A stretch of 64,000 nucleotides of DNA, from positions 1,736,001-1,800,000 of the forward strand of contig OV121093.1 of NCBI GenBank assembly GCA_921293015.1, written 5' to 3'. This document shows positions 44,325 through 56,965 of this stretch, in pieces. How positions within the stretch are numbered: the stretch's first letter is position 1; each line of letters starts with the position of its first letter. The notes below the pieces were generated by a model. It was not told the origin of the DNA. It ran no database searches and worked only from the letters and a program-made list of their open reading frames with translations. The position numbers and the translations under genes were made by a program. This DNA is from Phorcus lineatus. Lineage: Eukaryota; Mollusca; Gastropoda; Trochida; Trochidae.

Positions 44325-47300
44325 GACACATGTCAGAAGTGATAAAGAAGGACGATGAAGTCTTTGTGGAAACCTCTGCTTATCAAAGTGCTAAAGAGTG
44401 TCTGGAAAATCAAAGATATGTGACTATTGTGGGACGACCTGGATCAGGAAAAACGTCCATGGCTTATCACTTACTGCGTCACTACAAAAGGCAGAAATAC
44501 GATGTTCTTATACTTGTTGATCCAAAAGACCTTCGTCATGACAGAAAGCCAGGAGTACCAACACTCCTTCTCATCGATGATATCTTTGGTTCTGTCTCAT
44601 TTTCTCCACAGGAATTTCAAAAGTGGCAGCAGCTACTGGAAACAGAGTTGCTGCCACTTCTTGAAAGACCTTCTTTTAATGTGAAAGCAATCTTTACCTC
44701 CAGAGGTTACATATACCAAGAGGCCAGGCCGTACCTTACATTAATGTCATGTTTTGATGAAAATGTAATTATTGATCTGTCAGTTGATATGTGTTTGGTT
44801 AGGGAAGAAAGGTTAGCAATACTGACTAAACATCAAGAATTAAGCAATTTCAAGGTGTCCAGCGAGCTCATGGAAAAGATTTGTGATGTTGAATGTTCTC
44901 ACGGTTTCCCTCATGTTTGTAAGCTATTTTTCACATTTCACCAATTTCATGAAGATCCTTTGGAGTTCTTTGAAAATCCCTTGCCCTGTTTGCAGAACAC
45001 AATCCGTAAAATTGAAAAGATCAATCCAGAAAAATATGCAGCAATGGTGTTAGTAGTCTTGAACAATAACAGTCTGAATGTTCAATCTCTTGATCAAGAT
45101 GACGAAGTGTTTCAACGTCTTCACAAGATTGTCACAGTGTCATCTTTTGACCGTTTCTTCCAGAACAGGTTTGAAATCTTCAGATCAATGCTGGGCGGAT
45201 TCCTGAAAAATGATGGAGACACATTCTCATTTCTCCATCCTTCAATCCATGACACTGTCGCCTATCTGATTGGAGTACGAAATCCAGCATTCGTCATTGA
45301 AAATACATCGGCTGTTTTTTTATTTGAACGAATTAAGATCCATCTTGATAATAGAAGGAAGATGGATAAAGGAACAAGAGAAGACTTGTCCAGCTTCACC
45401 ATCCTACTCTCAGAGGATTGGTATCCACTTCTCTCCAAGCAGTTTGCAAAACTGATCCTCAGTGGCGATATCTCTTTGGTGTGTTCACATCAAGCATTGC
45501 AAAGTGAAAGGTTTATAACTTTGTTGTTTGATATCCTGGAAGAAGAGAAGGGTTCTATGTTACCAGACTTCATATCCAGCGTCAGAGATCAACAATATCA
45601 GAAATCATTTCTGTACTGGTCTACTTGGAGCCAATCTTCAGCACTAACTAATTTTGTTCTTTCAAGATATGAATTCTCAGAGGAGGCTAAATTTGAAGCA
45701 GCTGTTGCCTGTTGCTATTCAGGAAATGAAGAAAGTTTTGATGCTATTGCATCCACTTTACCAGTAGACATATTCTCAAAACCAATCATGCAAAATGACA
45801 ATGTTGTTACCATGAAGCGACCAAAGGAAGATTTTCCTGACTCAGATCTCAATATGACTGTTGGCATATTAAAAAACAGAGGGAAAGAGCTTGAAAACAT
45901 GATTCTTCTTGCTGCAAGATATGGGAGGATAAATATTGTAAAGCTGTTGCTCGAAGTGAAAAAGGTTTGGGCTATTGACAGGGCTAACCTTCATGGTGAC
46001 ACACTTCTGCAAAAAAGTTGTTTAAGTGGAAACACCAAGCTGGTGAAGTATCTTCTTGATCAAGATGCCAATGCAAACCAACAGAATTTGCTTGGTATGG
46101 CTCCACTTCACTATGCATGTGCAACTGGGAATACACAGGCAGTTAAACTTTTGCCTCTTAAATCAGATGAAGATATGAAGCTCTGTGCATCAGGCAATGA
46201 CAGTTCACAGGAAGAATCTTTGAGTCCAACTTCACATGAAGGACCAATTGTCGAGACAGTGTATGGGTTAGATCAGCTCGTTCATACGTGTGAAACCAGC
46301 AATATTCAGCTGCTGCTTCTTAAACATACCAAATCAGATGAGAAGGATTCATCTAAAGATTCTGGTTCAGCAGAAAAATATGTTGATAAAATTCCCAATG
46401 ATGAGCAAGTAGACAATAGATCAATTGAAGAAAGACAAAATCACAAAGAACTCTCAGAACTAGGATCAATTGCTGAAACTGATGAAACGGTTCTCTCCTA
46501 TGGAAAGGCGGAGAAGAATTTTCAGGTCTCTGTTAAAAAGGATTCTCTCAAAGAAGTTACGAAACAATCTTCACAAGCTAATGTTGATATACAAACAAAG
46601 GGAGGTCTCACTCCACTGATGTTTGCTTGCATGTATGGACACAGACGGGTGGTTGAGCTTCTTCTTGAGAACAAGGCCAATATCAATTTGACTGACAATG
46701 ATGACTACACAGCTCTGATGCTTCCATGTCTCACAGGACATCACAGAATGGTTTCCCTGCTAGCACAGCATGGTGCTGATGTAAATGCAAAGAACAAGAA
46801 GGGAAGCAGCGCCCTATTGCTTGCATGTGGAAATAACCATCTCCTGGTCGTTGAGGAGTTGTTCAGGTTCGGAGCAAACAGTAATCTGCAAAATGGGGAT
46901 AATGCAACAGCTTTGATACTAGCATGTCAAAACGACAAGGATAAAATGGTTGAAAGTTTGTTAAAGAATGGTGCTCTTGTTACTTTATGTGACAAACATA
47001 ATCAAAGTCCATTGCACATTGCTTGTCAAGCTGGAAACATCAAAATAGCAAAATTATTACTTGAACACAAACAGGATCTTGAGGTAAAAGGACACAATGA
47101 TTTCACAGCTCTGACATTAGCTTGTCAACACAATCATAGAGAAATCCTGGAATTGCTGCTTCATCTAGGCACTGATGTTAATGCAAGCACTGCAATAGGA
47201 GATACACCATTGATGATGGCAAGTGAGAAAGGATTTGTTAAAGAGGTTGAAATTCTTCTTAATGCAGGTGCTGATGTCAATATCCAAAATGGTGAAGGAG

Positions 47301-49855
47301 TCACTGCATTGATGTATGCATGTTGTAATGGGTATGAACAAATTGTATCCATGCTTATCACAAAAAGAGCTCATGTCAATACACTATCACATACCAGCGC
47401 TACACCTCTTCTGTTAGCTTGTAAGAACAGACACAAGAATATTGCTAAGAAACTCCTGAAGGAGGGAGCATGGCTAGACATCCCATACATGGACGGAACG
47501 ACTCCTTTGATTGCAGCATGTGAAATGAGTGATAAAGATACAGCTTCCCTGCTTCTGCAGTATGAAGCTGATGTAACTGCCAGGAATGAAGATGGACACA
47601 CAGCATTGTTGTTTTCTTGTCAGAATGGTCCACTTGACCTGGTTGAGTTACTTATCAAACACGGAGCTGATGTAAATGTTTGTTCAGCAAATGGTCTCAC
47701 TCCTCTCATTCTTGCAAGTGCTAAGAGTCAAGAACAAATTGTTGTTGTGCTGCTTAGAAATAGAGCTTTGGTTAATGCGTGTCTGAATGATGGTTGCACG
47801 GCATTGATGATTGCAGCTGAAAATGGAAACATGGAAATAGTAGAAACACTTCTAAATGCTGGTGCTGATGTAACAATGAGCGATGATAAAGGTAAAACTG
47901 CACTGAATTTTGCAATTAGTCACCGAAGAATAGACGTTATCAGGAAACTGTCGGATTTTACAGCAGAATTGCTCCCAGAAACCAAGTTCTGTGGTAAAAA
48001 TTTGGATAAACGAAATGAAAAGAGGCAAGATGTGACAACACCCAAAACTCCAGAGAAATCTGAAGTGCAGAACTTGAAAGATGGCAATACCCGACTTCAA
48101 GATGCTGTATTACAAGGATATGCAGATGTTGTTAAAGAAATGTTGATGCAAGGCATTGATGTGAACATTACAGATAAAAAGGGACAAACCCCAATATTTC
48201 TTGCCTCCAAAAATGGACATAAAGATGTTGTTGACATTTTGCTGCAGTTCAAAGCAGATATAAATATAACAAATAATGAAGGAAGTCCTCTGTATGCAGC
48301 GTGTGCTGGTGACCACCATGTCATTGCTGAGATGCTTTTGAAACATGGAGCTGATGCAAACCTCCAAGAAGGAAAATTCCAACCTTTGCAATATGTGGTT
48401 TGGAAAGAAAACATAGTGCTTACAGACCTCCTTCTGAAACATGGAGCATCCACTAACTTGAGAACTAAAGAAATTTTGCCAGCTCTATTTCTTGCTTGTT
48501 TTGTTGGGAACAACAGCCTGGTGACATTGCTTTTAAGAAATGGGGCAAATCCTAACATCAGAAGCTCAACTGGTGTTACCCCATTAATGGTTGCTGCTGA
48601 GAATAACTTATTTGATATTGTTTCAACTCTCATCTCATTCAATGCTGACATAAACGCATCACCCTGTGATGGAATGACACCTTTGTTAACAGCCAGTGGA
48701 CATGGGTTTGCTGATATCGTTAAGATTCTTTGTGCTAATTCGGCCAATGTGAATGCAATGTCATCAGTTATGAAGGACACTCCAATGATGATAGCGAGCC
48801 AAGAAGGACATGTGGACGTCATCAATGTTTTGCTAAAATACGGTGGATCTGTGAATGTACGGGGAAGAAATGATTTGACTCCATTATGCATCGGTGCAGA
48901 ACACAACCATTTTGATGTGGTTAGGAAACTATTGGAACACAATGTAGACATTAATGCTCAGGCAGCGGGAGGAACAACAGCACTGTACATGGCTGTCCAG
49001 AATGAAAATATAAAAATCGCAGAGATTTTACTTCAGCATGGTGCTAATGCTAATATAGCTTCCTCAGCAAGAGTAACACCATTGATCCTTGCATGCAGCA
49101 AGAATAATTTAGCATTAGTTAAGATGCTGTTAGTGAACAATGCTGATGCAAATATCAAAACAGAGGATGGTGCAACACCGCTGTATTTTGCAAGTCATTT
49201 CGGATCTGAGGAAATAGTTGGCTTGCTCCTCGAGCATGGCGCATCAGCTTCTATTGACACACATGACAGAGAGGGATACACTCCTCTCATTCTAGCATGT
49301 AATGGAGGCTACAAAAACATAGTTGGGTTACTTCTAGAGTCACATGCAAATAAAAACCTGTCAGATAATAGAGGCAACACTCCACTCTATTTTGCTTGTG
49401 AAAATTCGAACATCAAAGTGGTTGAAGTCCTTGTTCAATATAAAGCATCTGTTAATGTCGGAAACAAATGCGGCCAAACCCCATTAATGAGGGCCAACAG
49501 ACAATTCAATCCTGCTCTAACCAGGTTACTGCTGCATCAAGGAGCACTCGTAAATGACAGAGATGAACACGGATCAACTCCTTTACTAATAGCAAGTGAG
49601 TTCGGTCACACTGAACAGGTGAAGATACTGCTGGAGCATGGAGCTGACGTGAATGCTGCTGATGGTGATGGAGATACGGCACTGTTATTGGCTTGTAACA
49701 AGGGCTTCAGGGAAATTGTGGACATTTTGATGAAGCACCAGGCAAAGGTTGATGTCACAAACCTTTCTAGAGAATCTCGGAGCAGAGGAGATGAGGAGAT
49801 GGTGGGGAGGCATCTGACCAAGGAAGAGGAGGAAATTGTGTATATGAGAAATTAG
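44325..49855 (+). CDS. STAND-ankyrin gene B, exon 3 (nSTAND3 NTPase and ~36 ankyrin repeats)
   Basis: Acceptor AATTTCAG|GA joins LQG|HMSEVI in frame; with exons 1-2 the protein has 2,007 residues. Walker A GRPGSGKTS lies near 201-209, Walker B LLLIDDIF near 245-252, and IFTSRGYIYQEA follows. The helical part, three ankyrin repeats, a ~150-residue charged linker unlike that of gene A, and about 33 further repeats follow. The last repeat is shortened (ESRSRGDEE, where the paralogues have SPLEAARSRGDEE), and the C-terminus is VYMRN. An in-frame ATG upstream at 44,297 lies in the intron and is not needed. Parts of exon 3 are nearly identical in DNA to gene A (for example 46,632-46,752), others strongly diverged. 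The frame is open throughout, so the gene is probably functional. Confidence 0.88.
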
Positions 49856-50264
49856 TTGCACCATATGACTGACGTTTTTAAACGTCCAAATTCATTGGAG
49901 TATCCCGATATCTACAAAAATGCAATCCGATATTACAGTTTGTATTGCTGTAATTCAAGTGATTCAAGTGACGCAAAGGAACAATATTCGTTATGAATGT
50001 TTCAATCTATGGGAACTTCCGGTCAACGTCTGGCTTAAAGAGACACTCTTACTCAAGGGCGCAATTGCAAAAGTTTTCACAACGTTCATTAGATTTACAG
50101 TTTTCTACATTAACTCATATGCTGATAAAAAAAATCTTTATTTCCGATTAAAACTTTATGTACAATAAATATCTCATATCTTAAAGTACTTGACATGTGT
50201 TGATTGAATTTTTATATATATAGAATATAGACGTTATTGTAGTCTTGAAATCTGTTAATGACAA
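49856..50264 (+). other. Gene B 3' UTR and flank
   Basis: The stop is followed by TTGCACCATATGACTGACG, shared with gene C, including a GACGTTTTTAAACGTC palindrome at 49,871-49,886. AATAAA at 50,164-50,169 is a good candidate for the poly(A) signal. Confidence 0.55.
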
Positions 50265-51880
50265 TGAAACTTGTGAAAATAACATTGGAATGTGTTATCA
50301 GTCACTAGACAACAATGACTTAACGTATAAGAGACGAATATATCTTTATTCTCAGAATGCGACTTTTCGGCACAGCTTCTTGTGTCGTGGTCAAGCAATG
50401 ATGTTTTTTTTATAGGTATGAAACATTGACAACATAATAATTTTCATGTGTAGTCAATGTTATTATCACCAGAGCGTTGGCTGATTGGCCAATGTGCCCC
50501 TCAGCCCGTGATCTCAGTGCGGCGAGTGACACACTAAATGTATGTGACAGTACAACACGCCTTATCATGAACTGAAGGAGAAACAGAGGTGTTAGCCAAG
50601 TATATTCATGTTAAAGACAGCTTCCTAAAAAAACGTTCCAAGTCCATCCCCCCCCCCTTGACGGCCGGTTGTTATAATGTTATTAAATATGTATTTTCGT
50701 ACTGTCCCAGTTACATGTCTATGGTCCGTTGTATTGGCATAAGATGAAGTCGAGCCGAGCATCTGTAACTCATCCCATACGGAAATAATTAATTTATGAT
50801 AATTCTATGAAATAATTTTGGCGTAGCTTACTTTGACCATTGTAAATAGTCAAAGCTATTAATTTGGTTGTTGAATTAATATAAGTGATGAAAATATTAT
50901 GCCATATCTGGAATCTTTCTGAGCATTTTCAGAGTCGTATGGGCCTAGTTTTTGTCCTAGACCGTATGCGTCCTGTTTTCCATGTAATGGCCAAGTTCTC
51001 CCGTTTTGGCCCAGTAGGCGAAATCGTGTGGTCTAGGTCGTAAAAAATGTATTAGTGCCATATATTTGATAGTGAATTAATTACACAGGTTATTGCCCTT
51101 GAAGAGGGGTTGACACAGGATGTTTAGTAAAGGGTCTATCAGATATTCATAATCTCTTTATCTATAAGAATTTATATAATAAAACTTGTCATCTGTGTAA
51201 ATATTACATAGGCTAAGAAATTTTTAAACAGAGCTTGGTAAGAATATCACAGGGAATTGACCGACATCACAGATATTGATCACATATTCTGCATTAGTCA
51301 TGGGATACATCTTACTTTGTCAAGTAGTGCGTTGTTGATGTCTTATGTCTGGGGATAACTGCAGTTTTGAATGTGTTAGCTTTGATTCTTAAAAATTATA
51401 GTAAAAAAATGTAACATTGTTGTCTTTAGAAAGCATTTTTTTCCATTTCCAGATTATTATTTTGACAATGTATTAAGACTGTATGTTATATTACTAGCTA
51501 TTTACTTGTTTGATGTTATGATCTTTTGTATTGTCTGTTGGAATAAATCTCTGGCCATATGTTTCATTTATTTCTTGACTGTTGATTTTAGTTCATTGTT
51601 TGAATGGAATATGAGAGATCAAAATATGTATCTAAAACAATTTTCCTTGTATTGGAAGTCCCATTCATCTATCCATCTGGATTCAACTGTAATTATTGTG
51701 GAATACGGGTACAGTAATAATACGATTGACAATGCAACTTCTCAAGCGAGGGACGATAAAGAGAGTAAGCAAACCAATGATCTCCACTTTTATAAGGCAA
51801 CAACCGAACGCTCTCCAATTCAAAATAGTTTAAAATAGTTTACACTATCTACCTACTCCCTACTCCCTACTCCCTCAGTT
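50265..51880. repeat. Left arm of a large decayed inverted duplication
   Basis: Blocks match the reverse complement of the right arm in order: 50,270-50,330 with 56,890-56,965 (AAAATAACATTGGAATGTGTT), 51,060-51,330 with 54,260-54,520 (GAGCTTGGTAAGAATATCAC), 51,715-51,876 with 53,405-53,580 (CTTCTCAAGCGAGGGAC). A (CTCCCTA)n run ends the arm at 51,851-51,880. Confidence 0.8.
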
Positions 51881-52199
51881 GAAAGATCTCGTTTTAGTTA
51901 CTAGGAAGAATTTCTCTTTTTGAACGGTTCATATCTTAACAATAAATGAAGAAGAAGGATGTAAAGGCAACCTTATGTCATTTTGATTAAAACAGTTTAG
52001 GAATATTCTTTCTGCTGGACAAACGAGCATAAATGTATTACATTTTCAACAGCTGATTTACATAAAAGGACATTTGTTTCTTTTCTTTTCGATACACATT
52101 TTTCTTCTTTCATTTATCATTAAATCTAATGACTAAATCTGATGAAAATATTCCTTAGTCTTTGGGATATAGAATTGACAAATATTAATAAGTAAACTT

Positions 52200-52760
52200 T
52201 AGAAAGTCCTCTAACAATCATACCGTGAGCTATCATAAAGAGTAGAATGGCAATCTTGGTGAAACATATGACTAGCTTGATTTTTTAAATCATATATAAA
52301 GAGATCAATAGTTTGGTTCATCCAAATAAAAGCAAAACTTTGGTGGAACAGAAGGTTTCTTATATGGGATGCCCATGTCATTTTGCCAGTATAATCTAAA
52401 TGGAAAAGCATGTTATAACCTAGTATTGGGATTCTAGTCTCATGCATACCGATAAGTTTTATCCAATGTTTTAGGCATTTAATTTGGGAATTTATTTACA
52501 GTTGGTGTCATGCAATTAGCTATAGATCCAACATATAAATATATTGTCTATGCTAAGAGATGGATTTATTCTCGACAATCATACTTTTGGTATCCCCAAA
52601 TATCAGATCCATATATCTGGAAATCAAAGAGTTTAAAAAATACTTTAGGGGTAATTATTCCGAACATACATGTAACAAGCAGAACGTTCAGGGCTTTCTT
52701 TGCTCTTTTGTGCTTTTAGAGAAGTTCATAGTGTAGTTAAACAAAAGGCCAAGGTTGGTG
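52200..52760 (-). pseudogene. LINE fragment, same family as 23.4-24.5 kb
   Basis: On the minus strand 52,447-52,211 reads ILGYNMLFHLDYTGKMTWAS then FAFIWMNQ, which parallels GRITWASHI and FGFVWISQ of the fragment in the satellite. Upstream, 52,760-52,450 continues in broken frames. Dead and truncated at both ends. Confidence 0.6.
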
Positions 52761-53074
52761 AATAAAAAATCTCACCCAAACGTCTTCTGATATGAAACAT
52801 ATCAACACGAGTTGATAAAAGTTACTAATATCCGAGGGCAAAACCATGTTGTCTGACAGAAATACACAGCATACCCTACCAGCTTAGATATTCAGTTACC
52901 GAATCCTCAAGGCAAGTTGTAGGTCAAAACCCATCATAGTGCTGATATCGTAATTTGAAATAGAAATGACATATCTGTTCACTGTGTTGTCTAATTTAGC
53001 TCCAATGGACATACAATATCGTTTGGGTCCCTTGCTTATCTGGATATCCGTGAAGAGACAGCAACTGTTGGATT

Positions 53075-53215
53075 ATTCCGGCCAATATTCTCAGGTTTCA
53101 CAACTTCACATAGTCACAATGGTATTACAGAGTTTTCTTTGATAAACCACTAGCCTCAAGGATTTCAAGGATATTAGTGAAATACTCATGGAGGCTTCAG
53201 AAACCCACCACAGCC
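53075..53215 (+). repeat. Family-1 SINE fragment, old
   Basis: TCTCAGGTTTCACAACTTCA, ATAGTCACAATGGTATTACA and GAAATACTCATGGAGGC match the core at moderate identity. Confidence 0.5.
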
Positions 53216-53839
53216 TTCGTCTGATGGACTGAATAAATTTTGTTCTTTTTTTAATATAACTATAATTTATTTCAGTGGTTTTTATAGCCAAGAATGAACG
53301 TTTTATGGTGTTTTAGTAACAGCTACTTCACTAACCTGCATTAACTTGTCATCCAACTAGCGTCATTTCAGGGGGGAGAGAGGGGGTGGGGGGGGGGGGG
53401 GGAGGAAGGAGGAAGTAGGGAGTAGGTAAATATTGTAAACTATTTTAAACTATTCAAAATGGGAGAGCAATCAGTTATAAAAGTGCCTTGTAAAAGTGGA
53501 GATCATTGGTTTGTTTACTCTCTTAAACGTCCCTCGCTTGAGAAGTTGTCAGTCGTGTCATTATTATCCCCATTTTCCACAATAATTACTAATTTTCCAT
53601 ATTAGTCATAGCAATGTACTTAAACATGGATTTGTTTCTCGATGACAAAACTTTCATACTTCGATCCTTCTTTTTCTCTCCCTAAAAATAGTCAGAAATA
53701 TGAAAACGAATTTATATAAGCTATATGTCATCAGTTTACCATTGATGATTATGATTAAAATGACATATTTGATTACTAATTTACTCCTCTACTCCTCTGT
53801 TCTAGACTGTCATTGTGAATGGCTAATTGAGATTGCGTC

Positions 53840-53925
53840 AGAACGTGCGAGCAAGGGGGTGTTGTCAGACCGTTGTGGAGAGGACAGCCTTTGATAGAAT
53901 ACGTTCGAATCCCACTTGAGTTAAT
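53840..53925 (+). repeat. tRNA-like fragment
   Basis: ACGTTCGAATCCCACTTGAG gives a near-perfect B box at about 53,903; no paired arms can be drawn, so it is treated as a SINE relic. Confidence 0.35.
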
Positions 53926-54639
53926 TTTTTAAAACTTTTATTCCTCGGAACACGGCAGATTTTAATCAGACTGTGTGTAAGACCGACACAAGGAGTGCAT
54001 ATGTTTAGTGTCAGAGAAAAATATAAAAACCTTTCGGTAGAGTTACTGTAGCATAGATTTGAAGGTCTAGCTCTCTAAAGCAAGGACAATAACTCTTTCA
54101 AAAAGTCAACGCAATCCATTCTCTCGGGTTTGTATCAATGGTGCAGGTCAAGATGAAACTGTAAATTTTACTATCGATTAAGAAACTTGGAAGTTGTTTT
54201 TGTATTACAGATGGATAGATCTAAATCATAATTTGACACAACACACGAAAAAGTAAGGAAGAGCTCATGACGGATGCAGAATATCTGTGATCAATATGTA
54301 TGATGTCGGTCAGTTCTATGTGATATTCTTACCAAGCTCAGTTTAATAACATAATAGCCGTTTAAACATTTACACAGATAACAAGTGTTATCATATAGTT
54401 GCTTATAGACACAGAGAGTTTGAATGTTTGAAAGACCCTCTGTATCAGCCCGTAATCAAGGGCAATAACCTATATTATTTATCAACTATTAATTGTATGG
54501 CACCAATAAATAAAGAAATAACTAGGATTGCCTTGTGGGCAATACTGACGGTCTTCAGACGCGCACGTTGTCGTAAGATGCTGTCTGAGTCGTACTCTGC
54601 TCTGTCTGTATCAATTGTCTAGTCTCAGTGAGCATTTTG

Positions 54640-55470
54640 ACTTCTGTTTTGAATGTCAGAACTGCAAAGTCACACAAAAAAGGTAAATGGCGGCTAAAGC
54701 ACGTGACCTACGAAGTCGTCATGATTGACTTTTTTTGGCTTCATGTAAATGCGCATCTTTTGAATCTATTTGCAAGTCTCTAGGTTTATTTTGAAAAATG
54801 ACGCAATGTTAATTTTTTTTAAATTGAAATTTTGCATTTTTGAACTTTCATACAAAGCGAAAATGACTGTTCGCGATCGATGTTATTATTGATTCTTGTA
54901 GATGACGATGAGCTCTTGCTGTCCTGTAAAAATCATGCAATTCTTGCAATAGGTTTAAGAGTTATCTGCCCTTGAAGTTGGCGATTTTGCAGTTTTTGAC
55001 ATTTTCGAATGGTCACTGTGAAAAAAGTATTAGAGTTACGCAGTTCTAATGAGTATCCTGAGTAGTGCAATGCTTTAGCTGCATTATGTGCAAGTTTCAG
55101 CTCATTCGTGAAATCATCGTCAGAGGAGAAGATTTTCAAAGACGCATGGGGTCGAAAATGCTGAAAAAGGCAGTAAAAGCAAGATGGCTTCTAAAGCACG
55201 TGACCTACAACTTTGTCATGATTTACTTTTTTGCTGTAAATGCTAATGCGCATATTTTAAAGCAAGTTGCAAGTCTATAAGTGCATTTTGAAAATTTTGC
55301 CCATGTTAATTTTCGAAATTTCAAGGGGCTGTAACTCTGCAATGGAGACCGGAAGTTGCATTTTTAAAAAATTTGTATCAAGTTCAGCCCAGAGGGTACA
55401 ATCCCTGAAAGTTTTGTTAAATTTGCTTTGGTAGTTTTTGAGCTGCAGTTTCCACAAAATCGGTACAAAA

Positions 55471-55506
<36 letters not shown>

Positions 55507-55548
55507 CAGGATAATAACAATAGGTCTTCGACGAAATTCGTCTGAAGA
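54640..55548 (-). mobile_element. Hairpin-ended interspersed repeat, copy 2
   Basis: On the minus strand it begins with the hairpin AGGTCTTCAGACGAA / TTCGTCGAAGACCT (55,519-55,548), then TATTGTTATT, a TGTTT block and (TTA)n, the same order as at 5067 but with a different stem sequence. The interior is duplicated: AAAGCACGTGACCTAC occurs at about 54,697 and 55,192. No coding capacity. Confidence 0.6.
55478..55506. repeat. (AAT)n microsatellite
   Basis: Nine to ten AAT units that belong to the end of the hairpin-ended repeat. Confidence 0.85.
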
Positions 55549-55898
55549 CCTAAATATAAACATTTACGGCCTAGACAGTACGATTCGCCAACTGGGCTTA
55601 TACATGAAAGACAGGGTCACTACGACCTTGAGTATGTGCAGACACACATGCGCAGGAAGAGCCATGCTATCGCATAACTTTCATCACTTATATGAGTTCA
55701 ACAATCGCAATTGTAATTTTGTTTTTGATGAAATTCAACTCTTTATGATAATTAAAGTTACAGACCTCGGACCTTTAAATGGGCCAATACGGCAATACTT
55801 CATAAATAACATTGTAATTTAAGAACCCGCTGCCAAAGGACATAGTATGGAGCCCTAGGTAACAAACTCGATGATTGAACAAGCGAGGACTTGTTTCC

Positions 55899-56030
55899 CT
55901 TGGTACAATAGATGGTCAACTTGGTACAGTAGACGGTCAACTTGGTACAGTAGACGGTCAACTTGGTGCAGTAGACAGTCAACTTGGTACAGTAGACGGT
56001 CAACTTGGTACAGTAGACGGTCAACTTGGT
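55899..56030. repeat. 21-bp minisatellite, six units
   Basis: Unit CTTGGTACAGTAGACGGTCAA begins at 55,899, 55,920, 55,941, 55,962, 55,983 and 56,004, with a partial seventh. As 21 is divisible by three, it opens spurious frames on both strands. Confidence 0.9.
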
Positions 56031-56862
56031 AGACCTGGCTATAAGACACTGCAGGCACCTCGAGGTCTTTTTTGTCACTACATTCATGAAATCGTTGGTT
56101 AATACAGGAATACATGAAGTTTGAAGCCAATTACGTCGATACGGAAGCCTATAGTGAAATTCCTCTAACCCAAACATCGTGAAATAAACAACAGGTAATG
56201 AAAACATTTTTGGATTGTCTTTGGACTGTCATGAACAATGAAGAAATCAGTTATACTAATGTTATGAACTATAGTATATCCATGTTTAATTTATTCGTGG
56301 CATGTGTTTTGTCACTATTTATAAATGTATTTTATCGTATCACTTCCTGTATGGGCCCTCGAGCTGCTATCTTTACTATCTACATGTACATGTCATTGGA
56401 GAGAGAAGTTTAGTCCCTTCGAAAAAAACTCGGTCAGTAACTACATAGCTAATTGTGAACGCTATTCTTTGTATTGCTTTGAAGTAAACGTACAGGAAGA
56501 TAAACAACGATTTAACGTAATAAAAATTCACAGACAGAAGAATCTTTTTTGTAATCAATGCAGACTATAATATATAGAAGGTACTTATCCTTTTTGATAA
56601 CTTACATGTTTATCTCATCGAGTGAGGTAAACAATTTATATTATCAGGAGTGGAGTAGACATATAAACATTTTCGGCCTCACGAGGTGAGATAAACATGG
56701 TATATGCCAAACGGACACATTTTGTATTTATAATTGATTTAATGGTTGAATTGTTAGGGAAATCAAAGCACATTTACATTGAGTCGGCGACTGAAAGAGC
56801 CCGTCGCCTTAGTGACAACAATACCTTTAGGGTGCGTCATTACATCAGCGCACATTGTTCGA

Positions 56863-56891
56863 TGACGTCAGGTCATTGTTCGATGACGTCA
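56863..56891. promoter_or_regulatory. Tandem CRE-like palindromes
   Basis: Two perfect TGACGTCA sites at 56,863-56,870 and 56,884-56,891 lie in a duplicated 21-base unit. CREB/ATF proteins bind this sequence in animals. No gene start is evident nearby, so function is uncertain. Confidence 0.35.
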
Positions 56892-56965
56892 GGTCATTGT
56901 TGCTACTAGTTACTGACAACACATTCCAATGTTATTTTTATTAATGACTGATATCAAAATAAGTT

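Larger units (their letters stand above)
51881..53399. other. Spacer of the inverted duplication
   Basis: Holds a minus-strand LINE scrap (52,200-52,760) and a diverged family-1 SINE (53,075-53,215). No gene. Confidence 0.5.
53400..56965. repeat. Right arm of the inverted duplication, enlarged by insertions
   Basis: Reverse-complement partner of 50,265-51,880 (anchors given there). It is about 2 kb longer because it contains the hairpin-ended repeat (54,640-55,548) and the 21-base minisatellite region. A G-rich run (53,376-53,402) lies at its inner edge. Confidence 0.75.

Noticed and set aside
44297..44329. Upstream ATG in frame with gene B exon 3 as the true start
   Set aside because: It lies in the intron just before the acceptor, is not shared with gene A, and would drop the conserved exon 2. 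A rare alternative promoter remains possible.
55800..56207. ORFs on both strands with a repeated heptapeptide
   Set aside because: They arise from a 21-base minisatellite that has no stops in these frames; the sequence outside it is unremarkable.
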